DNA of 49,270 bases from JBFKMV01 sp041629655 (GTDB lineage Bacteria > Acidobacteriota > Polarisedimenticolia > Polarisedimenticolales > Polarisedimenticolaceae). Positions within the stretch are counted from its first letter, which is position 1. Each line of letters begins with the position of its first letter. Positions 1-8,429 of the stretch are shown here, piece by piece. Below the pieces are notes generated by a model. It made no database searches. It saw only the letters and a list, made by a program, of their open reading frames with translations, and was not told where the DNA came from. Both the position numbers and the translations under genes were made by a program. The DNA lies in assembly GCA_041629655.1 (NCBI GenBank), contig JBFKMV010000012.1, positions 1 to 49,270 on the forward strand, in the 5' to 3' direction.

Positions 1-92
1 CAGACGTTCGGCGCTGCTCGCCGGGCCGGGCGGTGCGCTACCTTAGCACGATCGAGGGGTGTTCCGGGACGCGGGGGCGACGGCCGCGCCGG

Positions 93-1391
93 TCAGATCG
101 CGTCCAGCGCGGCGCCCAGATCGGCCAGCAGATCCTCGACGTCCTCGAGCCCGATCGACAGCCGGATGCCTCCCGGATCGATCCCCGCCTCGGCCTGCGC
201 TTCGGGCGGGACCGTGGCGTGGGTCATCGAGGCCGGGTGCTCGACGAGCGTACGGATCTGGCCCAGCGAGACGGCGAGCGTGATCGAGAGCGCGCGCTCG
301 GCCAGGTGGTCGATGAACCGGACCGCCCGCGCCCGCGCGACCTCGGGCTCGCCCGACAGCACGAAGTAGATCAGCGAGCCGGGCGCGAACTCACCGTCGA
401 AGTCGTGCATCTGCCGCCGCGCCAGCTCGTGCTGCGGGTGGTCGGGCAGGCCCGGGTACGCGACACGCGCGACCTGGGGACGATCGGCCAGCTCGCGGGC
501 CACGCGTGATGCGCTCTCCATCTGCCGCGCGCTGCGCAACGCCAGCGTCGGCAGGCCGTAAACCAGCACCGGCCACGCGGCCTTGGGCGCGAGCACCGCG
601 CCGAAGTCCTTGCGGTACAGCAGCAGGTCCGGCTCGAGCAGCGCGGGCCCGATCACCGCGCCCCCCATGTCGGTGCCGAAACCGCCGAGGTTCTTGGTCA
701 GGCTGTGCACGACCAGGTCCACGCCGTGCTCCAGCGGCCGCTGGCAAAACGGCGTCGCGAACGTGTTGTCGATCACGGTGAAGATGCGGCGGCGTGGCGG
801 GCGTGACTCGTTGACTCCGCGCACGGTCTCGCTGATCGCCTGCAGATCCAGCAGCTCGAGGCTCGGGTTGCAGGGCGTCTCGCCGTAGACCGCCATCACG
901 TTCGGATCGTCACGCAGCAGCCGCCTCAGCGCCGCGACGTCACCCAGGTCGGTCAGCACCGTGCGGATCCCGAGCCGCGGGTACCAGTTGGTGAACAGCG
1001 AATACGTGCAGCCGTAGAGCGTCTTGTGGGCGATCAGCGTGTCCCCGGACTTGAGCAGCACCCCGAGCGCGCCGGAGATCGCGGCCATGCCGGTCGAAAA
1101 CGTGACGCAGGCCTCGCCTCCCTCGGCGGCGGCCAGGTTCTCCTCGAGCATGCCCCGGCTCGGCTCGTCCAGCCGGTCGTAGATGTAGATCGGAGGGTGC
1201 TGTTCGCGGTTGAACTCGGGGTTGGCGAACTCGAGGAAGCCCTCGGCCCCGCGCTCCGCGCTCTCCAGACGGTAGGCCGCAGACGAGCTGATCGGCGGGA
1301 CGATGTGGTCCTTGTAGTTCCAGTGCGGGCTGAGCATCCGGCCGTGGATCAGCCGCGTCGGCATGCGGTACTTGTCGGGCTTGTCTCCCAT
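93..1391 (-). CDS. PLP-dependent trans-sulfuration enzyme (Cys/Met metabolism family)
   Basis: A 432-residue fold-type I PLP enzyme of the cystathionine gamma-synthase / methionine gamma-lyase / O-acetylhomoserine sulfhydrylase family, cytosolic, handling sulfur amino acids. Visible signatures are STGMAA near residues 99-104 (phosphate-binding loop), the cofactor aspartate in IDNTFATP near 208, and the PLP lysine in HSLTKNLGG at about K233. The family's more usual SxTKY..GHSD context is altered to SLTKNLGGFGTDMGG, so the exact reaction cannot be assigned. I start at ATG 1391 because GGGAGG (1397-1402) lies 5 nt upstream; a GTG at 1409 would add six residues but overlaps that ribosome site. 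A weak TACACT -10 box is at 1438-1443. It is separated from the next genes and appears monocistronic. Confidence 0.88.
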   Translation of the reverse strand: MGDKPDKYRMPTRLIHGRMLSPHWNYKDHIVPPISSSAAYRLESAERGAEGFLEFANPEFNREQHPPIYIYDRLDEPSRGMLEENLAAAEGGEACVTFSTGMAAISGALGVLLKSGDTLIAHKTLYGCTYSLFTNWYPRLGIRTVLTDLGDVAALRRLLRDDPNVMAVYGETPCNPSLELLDLQAISETVRGVNESRPPRRRIFTVIDNTFATPFCQRPLEHGVDLVVHSLTKNLGGFGTDMGGAVIGPALLEPDLLLYRKDFGAVLAPKAAWPVLVYGLPTLALRSARQMESASRVARELADRPQVARVAYPGLPDHPQHELARRQMHDFDGEFAPGSLIYFVLSGEPEVARARAVRFIDHLAERALSITLAVSLGQIRTLVEHPASMTHATVPPEAQAEAGIDPGGIRLSIGLEDVEDLLADLGAALDAI

Positions 1392-1509
1392 CGCGACCTC
1401 CCGGTGCACAAGTCGCTCACGAACCCCCGCACTCGGAAGTGTAGCCGCGCCGGCAGGCCGGGACCGCTGGGGAAGTGGAGTACCAGGAGGGACAATCCCG
1501 GCGACGGAT

Positions 1510-1971
1510 TCAGTCCGCGGTTCCTTCCGGTTTGGCCTTCCGGCGCGGGGTCCGCATCGGACGTTGCCGGCGGCCCGCCGACGGCCGCTCCTCGTCGCGC
1601 AGACGGGCGGATCCCGGAGCGCCGTGGTGGATCGCGTACTCGAGCTCCTCGAAACCGACCGGTTGCTGCAGGAACCCCGCTCCGCAGGTCTGGATCCGCC
1701 GCACCTCGTCGGGCTCGAGCAGCCGGGTCGTCAGCACCACGGTCCGCGCCGCGACCGCCGGGCGCCTGGCGCACAGCTCCTCCAGCCAGTCCAACGCCGG
1801 GCGGCCGCGCACCTCGATGCCGAGCGCCAGCGCGTCGATCCGCGCCACGCGCAGCAGCCACTCGGCCTCCTCCACGTCGCGAGCGATCAGGCAGCTGTGG
1901 CCCCTGTCTTCCAGCAGTTCATGGATGCGTTCCGCTTCCCGGACGTCACGATCCAGCACGAGCACCGTCAT
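1510..1971 (-). CDS. Degenerate response-regulator receiver protein
   Basis: A 153-residue stand-alone CheY-like domain with a basic C-terminal tail. The beta1 acidic pair is present as LDRD (D7, D9) and the switch threonine region as VLTT (81-82). The strand that should carry the phosphoryl-accepting Asp reads DALALGIEV, placing Gly51 there, and the conserved Lys of the K-P motif is Gln103 (LQQPV). It therefore looks unable to be phosphorylated normally, as in pseudo-receivers. The ATG at 1971 follows a GGGGAGAGG purine run; an open frame extends upstream but without family similarity. No output domain is seen. Upstream is a TATCTT -10-like box (2007-2012) and a small hairpin at 1991-2004. 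Confidence 0.75.
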   Translation of the reverse strand: MTVLVLDRDVREAERIHELLEDRGHSCLIARDVEEAEWLLRVARIDALALGIEVRGRPALDWLEELCARRPAVAARTVVLTTRLLEPDEVRRIQTCGAGFLQQPVGFEELEYAIHHGAPGSARLRDEERPSAGRRQRPMRTPRRKAKPEGTAD

Positions 1972-2107
1972 TCCTCTCCCCCCCCGAACTCGCTCCTCCG
2001 AGCGAAAAGATACTCGAAATCCGGAAGGCGTCCGCAGATTTGTTGCGAGATCGGGTTGACAGGGCGCAACATCGAGGTGTCGCCCGCAGAAGCGTGGTGT
2101 CGAGAAC

Positions 2108-2470
2108 CTATGCCGCTCCCGCATCGACGGTCCGGATCACCGCGACGAGCTCGTTCATATCGTCGTCCGTCTCCGGGTACAGCACCGCGCCGCAGATCGT
2201 CTCGGAATGCCGGACCCGCGTCACGTGCTTGACGACGAAGCCGCCGTTGAGCGTGCGGTCACGCAGACGAACCAGCGCGCCGTCGATCTTGGCGCCCCGG
2301 GCCAGCAGCGGCAGCTCTTCGTCGAGCAAGAACGAGATCCCGGCGATGCTGACGTCGATCACGCGACAGCACAGCGGGCGCTCGCGCCCCGGATAGCGGA
2401 ACTCGATCCAGGCCTCGGCGGTCCCCTCGATCGGGAAGCGTTCGTCGCGCTGGACTCCGTCGGTGTTCAT
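2108..2470 (-). CDS. PilZ domain protein
   Basis: A 120-residue protein made almost entirely of one PilZ domain, a family that usually binds cyclic di-GMP. The N-terminal arginine motif is RDER (R8, R11) and the second motif is DVSIAG (D39, S41, G44), matching the (D/N)xSxxG signature. Binding is thus plausible, although the arginine motif is shorter than the canonical RxxxR. Partners are unknown; the adjacent receiver-like gene and the pilin operon further along are possible contexts. The start at ATG 2470 fits the PilZ fold. There is no good Shine-Dalgarno, but TATGTT (2478-2483) with TTGGCC 17 nt upstream sits 7 nt before the ATG, suggesting a leaderless mRNA. Confidence 0.85.
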   Translation of the reverse strand: MNTDGVQRDERFPIEGTAEAWIEFRYPGRERPLCCRVIDVSIAGISFLLDEELPLLARGAKIDGALVRLRDRTLNGGFVVKHVTRVRHSETICGAVLYPETDDDMNELVAVIRTVDAGAA

Positions 2471-2506
2471 CCCCGACAACATAGGTCCGGCACGGCCGCC
2501 GGCCAA
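2471..2506 (-). promoter_or_regulatory. Predicted leaderless promoter of the PilZ gene
   Basis: On the minus strand TTGGCC (2501-2506), a 17-nt spacer, TATGTT (2478-2483), then 7 nt to the ATG at 2470. The expected transcription start falls 1 nt before the start codon. Box assignment is by eye. Confidence 0.45.
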
Positions 2507-2548
2507 CTCCGTCCGAAAAAGCGGACAACGCCGCGGTCCGGCGGGGGC

Positions 2549-3673
2549 TCAGTCCACCCAGTCGGCCAGGAACAGGTTCGTGTCCCCCCGCTTTTGGCTG
2601 TTGCGGTTGCTGGCGAAGACCAGCCTCCGCCCGTCCGGGGAGAACATCGGGAACCCGTCGAAGCTCTCGTCGAACGTCACCTGCTCGAGCCCACTCCCGT
2701 CGTCGTTGACCATGAACAGGTCGAAGTTGCGCCCCCCGGGATCGGCCAGGTTCGAGGAGAAGATGATCCGGCGGCCGTCGGGGAAGAAGTACGGGCCGAA
2801 GCTGGCCGCCCCGGCGTGGGTGACCTGGGTCGCTGCGGAGCCGTCGGCGTCGGCGACGAAGATCTCCAGCACCATCGGACGGATCGCGTGCTCCCGCAAC
2901 AGCTCCAGGTACTCGGCGCGCTCGGCGTCGGTTTTGGGCCGCGAGGCGCGCCAGACGATGCGCTTGCCGTCGCGCGAGAAGAACGCCCCGCCGTCGTAGC
3001 CCAGCTCGTGGGTCAGCCGTTGCACGTCCGTGCCGTCGGGACGCATCGTGTACAGATCCAGATCCCCGTCGCGCAGCGAGGTGAAGATGATCCGGCTGCC
3101 GTCGGTGGAGACGGTGGCCTCGGCGTCGTAATCCGGGTGGTCGGTCAATCGCCGCACGTCGCTCCCGTCGGACCGGGCGCTGAAGATGTCGTGGGTCGGG
3201 TGGAGCTTCCAGACGTAGCCGCGCGAGTAATCCGGCGGCGGGGGACACTCCGGAGCGCCGAGGTGCGTCGAGGAGTAGAGGATCCGCTCGCCGTCGGGGA
3301 AGAAGTACGAGCAGGTGGTCGCACCCTCGCCGGTCGAGACCCGGCGCAGCTCGCGCGTCGAGAGGTCCATCACGAAGATCTGGTCGCAGCCCATGCCCTC
3401 GAGCTTGGCCTGGAAGATCAGCGAGCCGCCGTCGGCGGACCAGTAGGCCTCGGCGTTCTCGCCGCCCTGCGTCAACTGGCGGATGTTGCGCAGGTGCACC
3501 TCGCCCGGGCGCAGCAGCGCCTCGTCGGGCGGCGGCAGCGCCGCCTCCAGGCCGTCCGGCCCGGCGGCGCCCGCGGGGGGTTGCGGAGGTGCGGCCCCGC
3601 ACGCGGCGACGAGCGCGACGAGCAGGACGATCGGGATCAGCGAGGCGACACGGTTTGCGGAGAGACGGGTCAC
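2549..3673 (-). CDS. Lipoprotein with PD40/TolB-like beta-propeller
   Basis: A 374-residue lipoprotein. The N-terminus has a hydrophobic segment ending in the lipobox LVAAC with the acylated cysteine at about residue 25. The body consists of repeated PD40-type units such as SPDGRRLVFAS, FFPDGERILYSS and STDGSRIIFTS, each followed by lines like DLYTMRPDGT, which together form a six- or seven-bladed TolB-like propeller. Such domains usually act in the periplasm as protein interaction surfaces; the partner is unknown. The start is GTG 3673, with AGGAGA (3682-3687) 8 nt upstream. It lies 22 nt after the TPR lipoprotein gene in the same direction, so the two are probably co-transcribed. Confidence 0.85.
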   Translation of the reverse strand: MTRLSANRVASLIPIVLLVALVAACGAAPPQPPAGAAGPDGLEAALPPPDEALLRPGEVHLRNIRQLTQGGENAEAYWSADGGSLIFQAKLEGMGCDQIFVMDLSTRELRRVSTGEGATTCSYFFPDGERILYSSTHLGAPECPPPPDYSRGYVWKLHPTHDIFSARSDGSDVRRLTDHPDYDAEATVSTDGSRIIFTSLRDGDLDLYTMRPDGTDVQRLTHELGYDGGAFFSRDGKRIVWRASRPKTDAERAEYLELLREHAIRPMVLEIFVADADGSAATQVTHAGAASFGPYFFPDGRRIIFSSNLADPGGRNFDLFMVNDDGSGLEQVTFDESFDGFPMFSPDGRRLVFASNRNSQKRGDTNLFLADWVD

Positions 3674-3695
3674 GGGCGGAATCTCCTGTGCCGGC

Positions 3696-5003
3696 TCAGG
3701 GCCGGCGCTGCTTGAGCTCGGCGAGTCGTTGCCGGGCCGGGTGTTCGGGATCGATCGACAGCGTCGCCTCGTACTGCTCGATGGCCAGCGCGGTCCGCCC
3801 GAGCAGGTCGTAGGCCTCGCCGAGATTGTAGTGGGCGGTCGCGTTGCCGGGCCGCAAGCGCAGCGAGCCCTCGAAATGGTCGATCGCGGTGGCCGGATCA
3901 CCGCTGCGCATCAGCGCGGTACCCAGGTTCAGGTGGCCCCGGGCGTCCAGCGGCCCCAGCTCGGCGGCGCGGCTGTACGCGACGATCACGCCGTCCACGT
4001 CGCCCTGGCGCGCCAACGCCTCGGCGAGCGCGATCTGCACGGGCTGGGCGTCCGGCTCCAGCTCGGCGACCCGCCGCAGGTGTTGCGCCGCGCCGGCCGC
4101 GTCTCCGCGGCGCTCGAGGATGCGGGCCAGCTCGAAGTGCGCGCGGGACAGCTCGGGGTCGAGCGCGAGCGCACGCTCGAGGTGCGCCGCGGCCGCGTCG
4201 AGGCTGCCGGCGCCGCGGTGCGCGATACCGAGCCAGTACTGGACCGCGGCATCGTCGGGATGCAGCCGTTCGACGGCCGTCAGGTCCTCGACCGCGCCGC
4301 TCCAGTCGCCGAGCCGCAGCCGCGCCCCGGCCCGCGTGAATGCGAGGTCGGTGCCCTTCCCGCGCAACACGACCTCGCGATCGAGCACCGGGTCGGGCAG
4401 CTCGCCCGCGGCCCCCTGCTCGCGGTCCCGCGCCGCCATGAGATCGGGCGCCAGCTCCGCGGCGCGCTCGAAGACCCGTTGCGCCTCGTCGCGGCGGCCC
4501 TCCCGGAACAGCGCCTGACCGAGCCGCAGCTGCGCCGGAGGATAGCCCGGCTCCAGCTCGACGGCACGGGCCAGCAGCCGGCTCAGCTCCGCGGCTTCCG
4601 CGCCCGCGGACTCGCGTGCCAGAGCCAGCAGGTAGGTCCAGCGGAACTCCGTCGGTGCCAGCTCCATGGCCTCGCGGTAGCAGACCGCGGCCTCGGCGAG
4701 CAGGCCGTGGGCGTGGCACACCGCCCCGAAGCTGCCCCATGCCTCGGCCGAGCCGGGCGCCTCGAGCACGCCCCGGCGGCCGGCGCGGAGCGCCTCCGCC
4801 ACCGGCGGCTCCAGCCCGGCAAGATCGGGGTCCGGCGCGGCGGCGGCCCCGCTCGCAGCCACTCCCGCGGGGTCCGGGGCCGCCGGCGGCGCGGTCTCGT
4901 CGTTCCCTCCGCCGCATCCCCCGACCAGCGCGACGGCGAGCAGGCACACCGCGCCGCGCCAGGGTGCGTGGCCTGCGATGGCTGCGGCTCGCGTCACGTG
5001 CAT
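3696..5003 (-). CDS. TPR-repeat lipoprotein
   Basis: About 435 residues with an N-terminal signal segment ending in the lipobox ALVGGC (Cys about 30), followed by a Pro/Ala-rich linker and then roughly ten tetratricopeptide repeats to the C-terminus (for example AHYNLGEAYDLLGRTALAIEQY). TPR proteins are scaffolds; this one should sit on the periplasmic face of a membrane. It is the first gene of a two-gene unit with the PD40 propeller lipoprotein. The start is ambiguous: ATG 5003 touches GGGAG directly, whereas GTG 4997 has 6 nt spacing and may be the real start. A TATCGT -10 box (5076-5081) is followed by a hairpin at 5051-5067. Confidence 0.85.
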   Translation of the reverse strand: MHVTRAAAIAGHAPWRGAVCLLAVALVGGCGGGNDETAPPAAPDPAGVAASGAAAAPDPDLAGLEPPVAEALRAGRRGVLEAPGSAEAWGSFGAVCHAHGLLAEAAVCYREAMELAPTEFRWTYLLALARESAGAEAAELSRLLARAVELEPGYPPAQLRLGQALFREGRRDEAQRVFERAAELAPDLMAARDREQGAAGELPDPVLDREVVLRGKGTDLAFTRAGARLRLGDWSGAVEDLTAVERLHPDDAAVQYWLGIAHRGAGSLDAAAAHLERALALDPELSRAHFELARILERRGDAAGAAQHLRRVAELEPDAQPVQIALAEALARQGDVDGVIVAYSRAAELGPLDARGHLNLGTALMRSGDPATAIDHFEGSLRLRPGNATAHYNLGEAYDLLGRTALAIEQYEATLSIDPEHPARQRLAELKQRRP

Positions 5004-5050
5004 CTCCCGTCCGGCCGCCAGCGTACCTCGATCCGCGATTCCGCGCCCGC

Positions 5051-5081
5051 GCGCCGGAACGCGGCGCGGCCGGCGACGATA
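5051..5081 (-). promoter_or_regulatory. Predicted -10 box plus 5' hairpin of the TPR lipoprotein gene
   Basis: TATCGT on the minus strand (5076-5081) predicts a start near 5069. Immediately after it GCGCCG / CGGCGC (5051-5056 and 5062-5067) can pair with a 5-nt loop. No good -35 is seen. Confidence 0.3.
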
Positions 5082-5118
5082 GCATCGGGACGGCCGCGGG
5101 AAGTGGACACGCAGCGGT

Positions 5119-5124
5119 TACAAT
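5119..5124 (+). promoter_or_regulatory. Possible -10 box of the glycosyltransferase pair
   Basis: TACAAT (5/6 match) lies 90 nt upstream of the first glycosyltransferase start, in the divergent region shared with the TPR gene. No convincing -35 is visible. Confidence 0.3.
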
Positions 5125-5214
5125 TGCCGCGACCGCCGGAGGTCCGGCGGGGCCGGATCCCCCGGACCCCCGAGGACCCGTCCGACGACGCACGAGCAGG
5201 CACGACGAACGTTC

Positions 5215-6669
5215 ATGGTGCGCGAGCAGGAACGCCGCGCCGCTCCGCCGGGGCGGTTCTCGATTACCCTCGCCGCCCTGCTGGCGCTCGGCGCGCTGCT
5301 GAAGATCGTGCTGTTGCTGACCAGCCAGTCGATGGCCGACGGCGACGAGGCGGTGGAAGGGCTGATGGCGCTCCAGATCCTGCGCGGCCTGGGGCACCCG
5401 ATCTACGCCTGGGGCACGCACTACGGCGCCGGGGTGTTCGTCGAGACGCACCTGGCCGCCGGGTTGTTCGCGCTGTTCGGCAGCAGCGACGTCGCGCTCA
5501 AGAGCGCCGGCCTGATCGTCTGGTGCGGTTGTCTCGGCGCGGTCGGGGCGATCGGGCGACGGCTCGGCGGTCCCGGTGCCGGCCTCGCGGCGGCCGTGCT
5601 GTTCGCGTTCTCCCCGGCCGCGGCGCAGTGGAGTCTCAAGGTCGCCGGCGGACACCTGGTCGCGGTGCTGCTCGCGCTGCTCGCGCTGTGGCTGGTCGAG
5701 CGGCGGTCGAACCCGTTACTCGTCGCTCCGTTGCTGCCGCTGGCCGTGTTCGCGCACCCGATCGCGCTCTCGCTGGCGGCGACGCTCGGCGTGCTGCTGG
5801 TGCTGCGCGCCGGGCGCGCGCGCGGCCCGGCGGTCGCGGTGTGGCTGATCGTCGTCTCGGCCGGCGTCGCGTTGTTGCTGCGCCCGGGCGGCGCGAGCGT
5901 CTGGAACCCGGTCAGCCGCGGCCTCGAGCCGCTGACGATCGCCGCGGCGTTCCCGCGGATGCTGGTGACGCTGTTCGTCCCCAACCTCAGCAGCAAGAGC
6001 TGGCCGGAGCTTGCCGAGCTGGTGCCGGCCCTGCTGTGGCTCGGGCTGTCCCTGGTCGCACTGGCGCGCGTCCGGCGGACTCCGGCGTTGCTGCTGTACG
6101 CCGCGGCGCCGCTGGGAATGCTGTTCGTGGTCAACGCGCAGGAGCTCGTCGCGCGGCACGTGATCGTGCTGTGGCCGATCGCCTGCGTGGTGCTCGCCGT
6201 GGGACTGTCGACCGTGTCACGGCGCGCGGCGGCGGCGGTGCTGGGCCTGCTGGTCGCCAGCGGCGCCGCCGTCCAGCTCCGGGAAACCGCGTCGCCCTAC
6301 GTCTACGGTCCCGATCCCCAGCATCGCGGTGTCCCGCGGGCGCAGACGCGGCTGCTGCTGGCGGAGCTCCGGCAACGCGGCGTCCGCCACGTGTACTGCA
6401 CCGACCCGATGTACCAGTGGAACCTGACCTGGGGCAGCCGCGGGCGGATCGTGGCCCGCTGGTTCGACCCGCGGGACCGCGTCCCACGCTACCCCGCGAT
6501 GGTCGACCGGGCCCGGCTCGCCGGGCGCCCGGTCGCGCTGGTGACGGCGCAGCCGGGTCTCGCGCCCGACGCCCCGCAATCGTTCCGGCTGATCTTCGAC
6601 CCCGACGATGTCGTGATCGAGCGGTTCTTCCCCCGCTCCCCGCTGGTCGGCGCGCCCGATGAGCCGTGA
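5215..6669 (+). CDS. GT-C type membrane glycosyltransferase
   Basis: A 484-residue polytopic membrane protein resembling the PMT/ArnT-like GT-C superfamily, which moves sugars from polyprenyl-phosphate donors onto acceptors on the outer face of the inner membrane. After the first hydrophobic helix comes the hallmark acidic loop ADGDEAVEGL (about residues 42-51). About nine to ten further hydrophobic segments follow, then a soluble periplasmic C-terminal domain of about 120 residues starting near ETASPYVYGPD. The substrate cannot be told. The start is ATG 5215, with no strong ribosome site. The 3' end overlaps the next gene by 11 nt, so the two GT-C proteins are translated from one mRNA. Confidence 0.8.
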   Translation: MVREQERRAAPPGRFSITLAALLALGALLKIVLLLTSQSMADGDEAVEGLMALQILRGLGHPIYAWGTHYGAGVFVETHLAAGLFALFGSSDVALKSAGLIVWCGCLGAVGAIGRRLGGPGAGLAAAVLFAFSPAAAQWSLKVAGGHLVAVLLALLALWLVERRSNPLLVAPLLPLAVFAHPIALSLAATLGVLLVLRAGRARGPAVAVWLIVVSAGVALLLRPGGASVWNPVSRGLEPLTIAAAFPRMLVTLFVPNLSSKSWPELAELVPALLWLGLSLVALARVRRTPALLLYAAAPLGMLFVVNAQELVARHVIVLWPIACVVLAVGLSTVSRRAAAAVLGLLVASGAAVQLRETASPYVYGPDPQHRGVPRAQTRLLLAELRQRGVRHVYCTDPMYQWNLTWGSRGRIVARWFDPRDRVPRYPAMVDRARLAGRPVALVTAQPGLAPDAPQSFRLIFDPDDVVIERFFPRSPLVGAPDEP

Positions 6670-8380
6670 GCGCTGGATCATCCTGCCGCTGGTCGCCGGC
6701 CTGCTGTACCTCGGGCTGACGATCCACGCCGCGTGGCTCGAAACGCCCACGGCGGACGAGTTCGCCCACGTGCCCGCCGGCTGCGCGGCGTGGCAGCAGG
6801 GTCGTTTCGACCTCTACTCCAAGAACCCGCCGTTGCTCAAGCTGTGGATGACGCTCCCGCTGACCGTCGATCCGCGGGTCGAGGTGCCGGAGCTGCGGAC
6901 CTCCCCGCTGGGCTGGGGCCCCTGGATCTACGGGCTGCAGTTCATGAACGCCAACCGCGCGCGTTACCTGTCGCTGTTCTTCCGCGCGCGGCTGATGGTG
7001 GTGGGGCTCGGACTGCTGACGGCGTTGCTGCTGTACGGCTGGGCCCGCGAGCTGTTCGGCCGCGCCGCGGCCGCGGTCTGCACGACATTGTTCCTGCTCT
7101 GTCCCAACGTGCTGGCCCACGCGCACCTGGCCACGATCGACGTCGGCGCGATGTTCGCGGTGCTGCTGTCCCTGGTCACGTTCCGCCGCGCGCTGCGGGG
7201 GACGCGCGGGGCGCGGTACGTGTTCGCCGGCGTGGCGTTCGGGCTGGCGCTGGCGATCAAGTTCACGGCGCTGCTGCTGATCCCGCTCTACACGCTGCTC
7301 GCGGTGCTGGAGCTCGGGCTCGCGGCGCGGCGCGGGCGACGGGGTGCCGGTCGCGCGGCGTCCTGGGGCTTGCCGGCGTTCGCGCTGACGTCCCTGCTGA
7401 CGATCCACGCCTCGTTCGGATTCCAGGGCTCGCTGCGGCCGGTCGGCGAGTTCCGCCTCGCCTCCTCGTTCGCACAATCGCTACAGCAACGGTTGCCGGC
7501 CGCGCTGCCCGTCGCGCTGCCCGCGGACTACGTGCTGGGCTTCGACGCGCAGAAGCAGGACACCGAGAGCGGCGAGTTCGGCAGCTACCTGATGGGACGC
7601 TGGTCCCGGGACGGCTGGTGGTACTACAACCTGGTCGCGCTGGGCGTGAAGCTGCCGCTGCCGGTGCTGCTGTTGCTGCTGGCCGCGCCGGTCGCGTGGT
7701 GGAGGCTCCGCGTCGAGCCGCGCGACGCGGCCTGGGTCTATCTCCCCGTGGTGCTGCTGCTGACCGTGCTGGCCGTGTGGAACCGGCTCGACATCGGCAT
7801 CCGTTACCTGCTGCCGGTGTTTCCGTTGCTGTTCCTGTCCAGCGGTCCCGCGCTGCGCTGGCTGCTCGAGCCCGGCGGCCGGGGCTGGCGGCGCGCGGCC
7901 GGGCTGGCGCCGGTCGCGTTCGGCCTCGTCACGGTCCTCGCGGTCCATCCGGGCTACCTCGCGTATTTCAACCTCCTCGCCGGCGGGTCGCGAAACGGCG
8001 ACGCCTGGCTGATCGATTCCAACCTGGACTGGGGCCAGGACCTGTACCGCGTCCCCGACGCCGCGCGGCGGCTCGGCGCCGAGGAGCCGGTGCGGGTGCT
8101 GTACTTCGGCCACGTCGATCCCGGGATCTACCGGATGCGCTACGACCTGGTGCCCGCGCACCCGGTGGAAGGCGTGCTCGCGGTCAGCGTCAACTACTGG
8201 CGCGGGCTGCCGTTCGTGATGACGCTGCCGGACGGGCGCTTCGTCCCGGTGCGGCCCGACCGCATCGAATGGCTGCGCCCGTTCGAGCCGGTCGAACGGC
8301 TGGGCTCGATCCTGATCTTCGACACCCGCGGGAGGCTGGACGAAACGGGGGGTGCCGCGGATCCGCGGCATCCTACTTGA
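6659..8380 (+). CDS. GT-C/PMT-like membrane glycosyltransferase
   Basis: A 573-residue multi-helix protein of the same general GT-C class as its upstream neighbour but not a duplicate. The first extracytoplasmic loop has the acidic pair in ETPTADEFAHVPAG (about 25-38) and the downstream motif KNPPLLKLW, both typical of PMT_2/GT39-type enzymes. About eleven hydrophobic helices follow, then a soluble C-terminal part containing DSNLDWGQDLYR, a motif commonly seen in this family in bacteria. It probably glycosylates a lipid or protein from a polyprenyl-phosphate sugar at the periplasmic face. It starts inside the end of the preceding gene and converges on a hydrolase gene 47 nt away. Confidence 0.82.
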   Translation: MSRERWIILPLVAGLLYLGLTIHAAWLETPTADEFAHVPAGCAAWQQGRFDLYSKNPPLLKLWMTLPLTVDPRVEVPELRTSPLGWGPWIYGLQFMNANRARYLSLFFRARLMVVGLGLLTALLLYGWARELFGRAAAAVCTTLFLLCPNVLAHAHLATIDVGAMFAVLLSLVTFRRALRGTRGARYVFAGVAFGLALAIKFTALLLIPLYTLLAVLELGLAARRGRRGAGRAASWGLPAFALTSLLTIHASFGFQGSLRPVGEFRLASSFAQSLQQRLPAALPVALPADYVLGFDAQKQDTESGEFGSYLMGRWSRDGWWYYNLVALGVKLPLPVLLLLLAAPVAWWRLRVEPRDAAWVYLPVVLLLTVLAVWNRLDIGIRYLLPVFPLLFLSSGPALRWLLEPGGRGWRRAAGLAPVAFGLVTVLAVHPGYLAYFNLLAGGSRNGDAWLIDSNLDWGQDLYRVPDAARRLGAEEPVRVLYFGHVDPGIYRMRYDLVPAHPVEGVLAVSVNYWRGLPFVMTLPDGRFVPVRPDRIEWLRPFEPVERLGSILIFDTRGRLDETGGAADPRHPT

Positions 8381-8412
8381 CCCCGGTGAACCGGTTGATC
8401 GACCTGCCGGGC

Positions 8413-8429
8413 GACCGCCGGCGCCGGTC
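8413..8429. terminator. Small hairpin between convergent genes
   Basis: GACCG and CGGTC can pair around a 7-nt loop in the 47-nt gap where the glycosyltransferase pair meets the hydrolase gene. There is no T-run; a weak terminator candidate. Confidence 0.25.

Noticed and set aside
3483..6662. A 1,059-residue plus-strand open frame
   Set aside because: It runs across two minus-strand lipoprotein genes and a different-frame glycosyltransferase gene, with Arg/Pro-rich composition and no domains; a GC-rich shadow.
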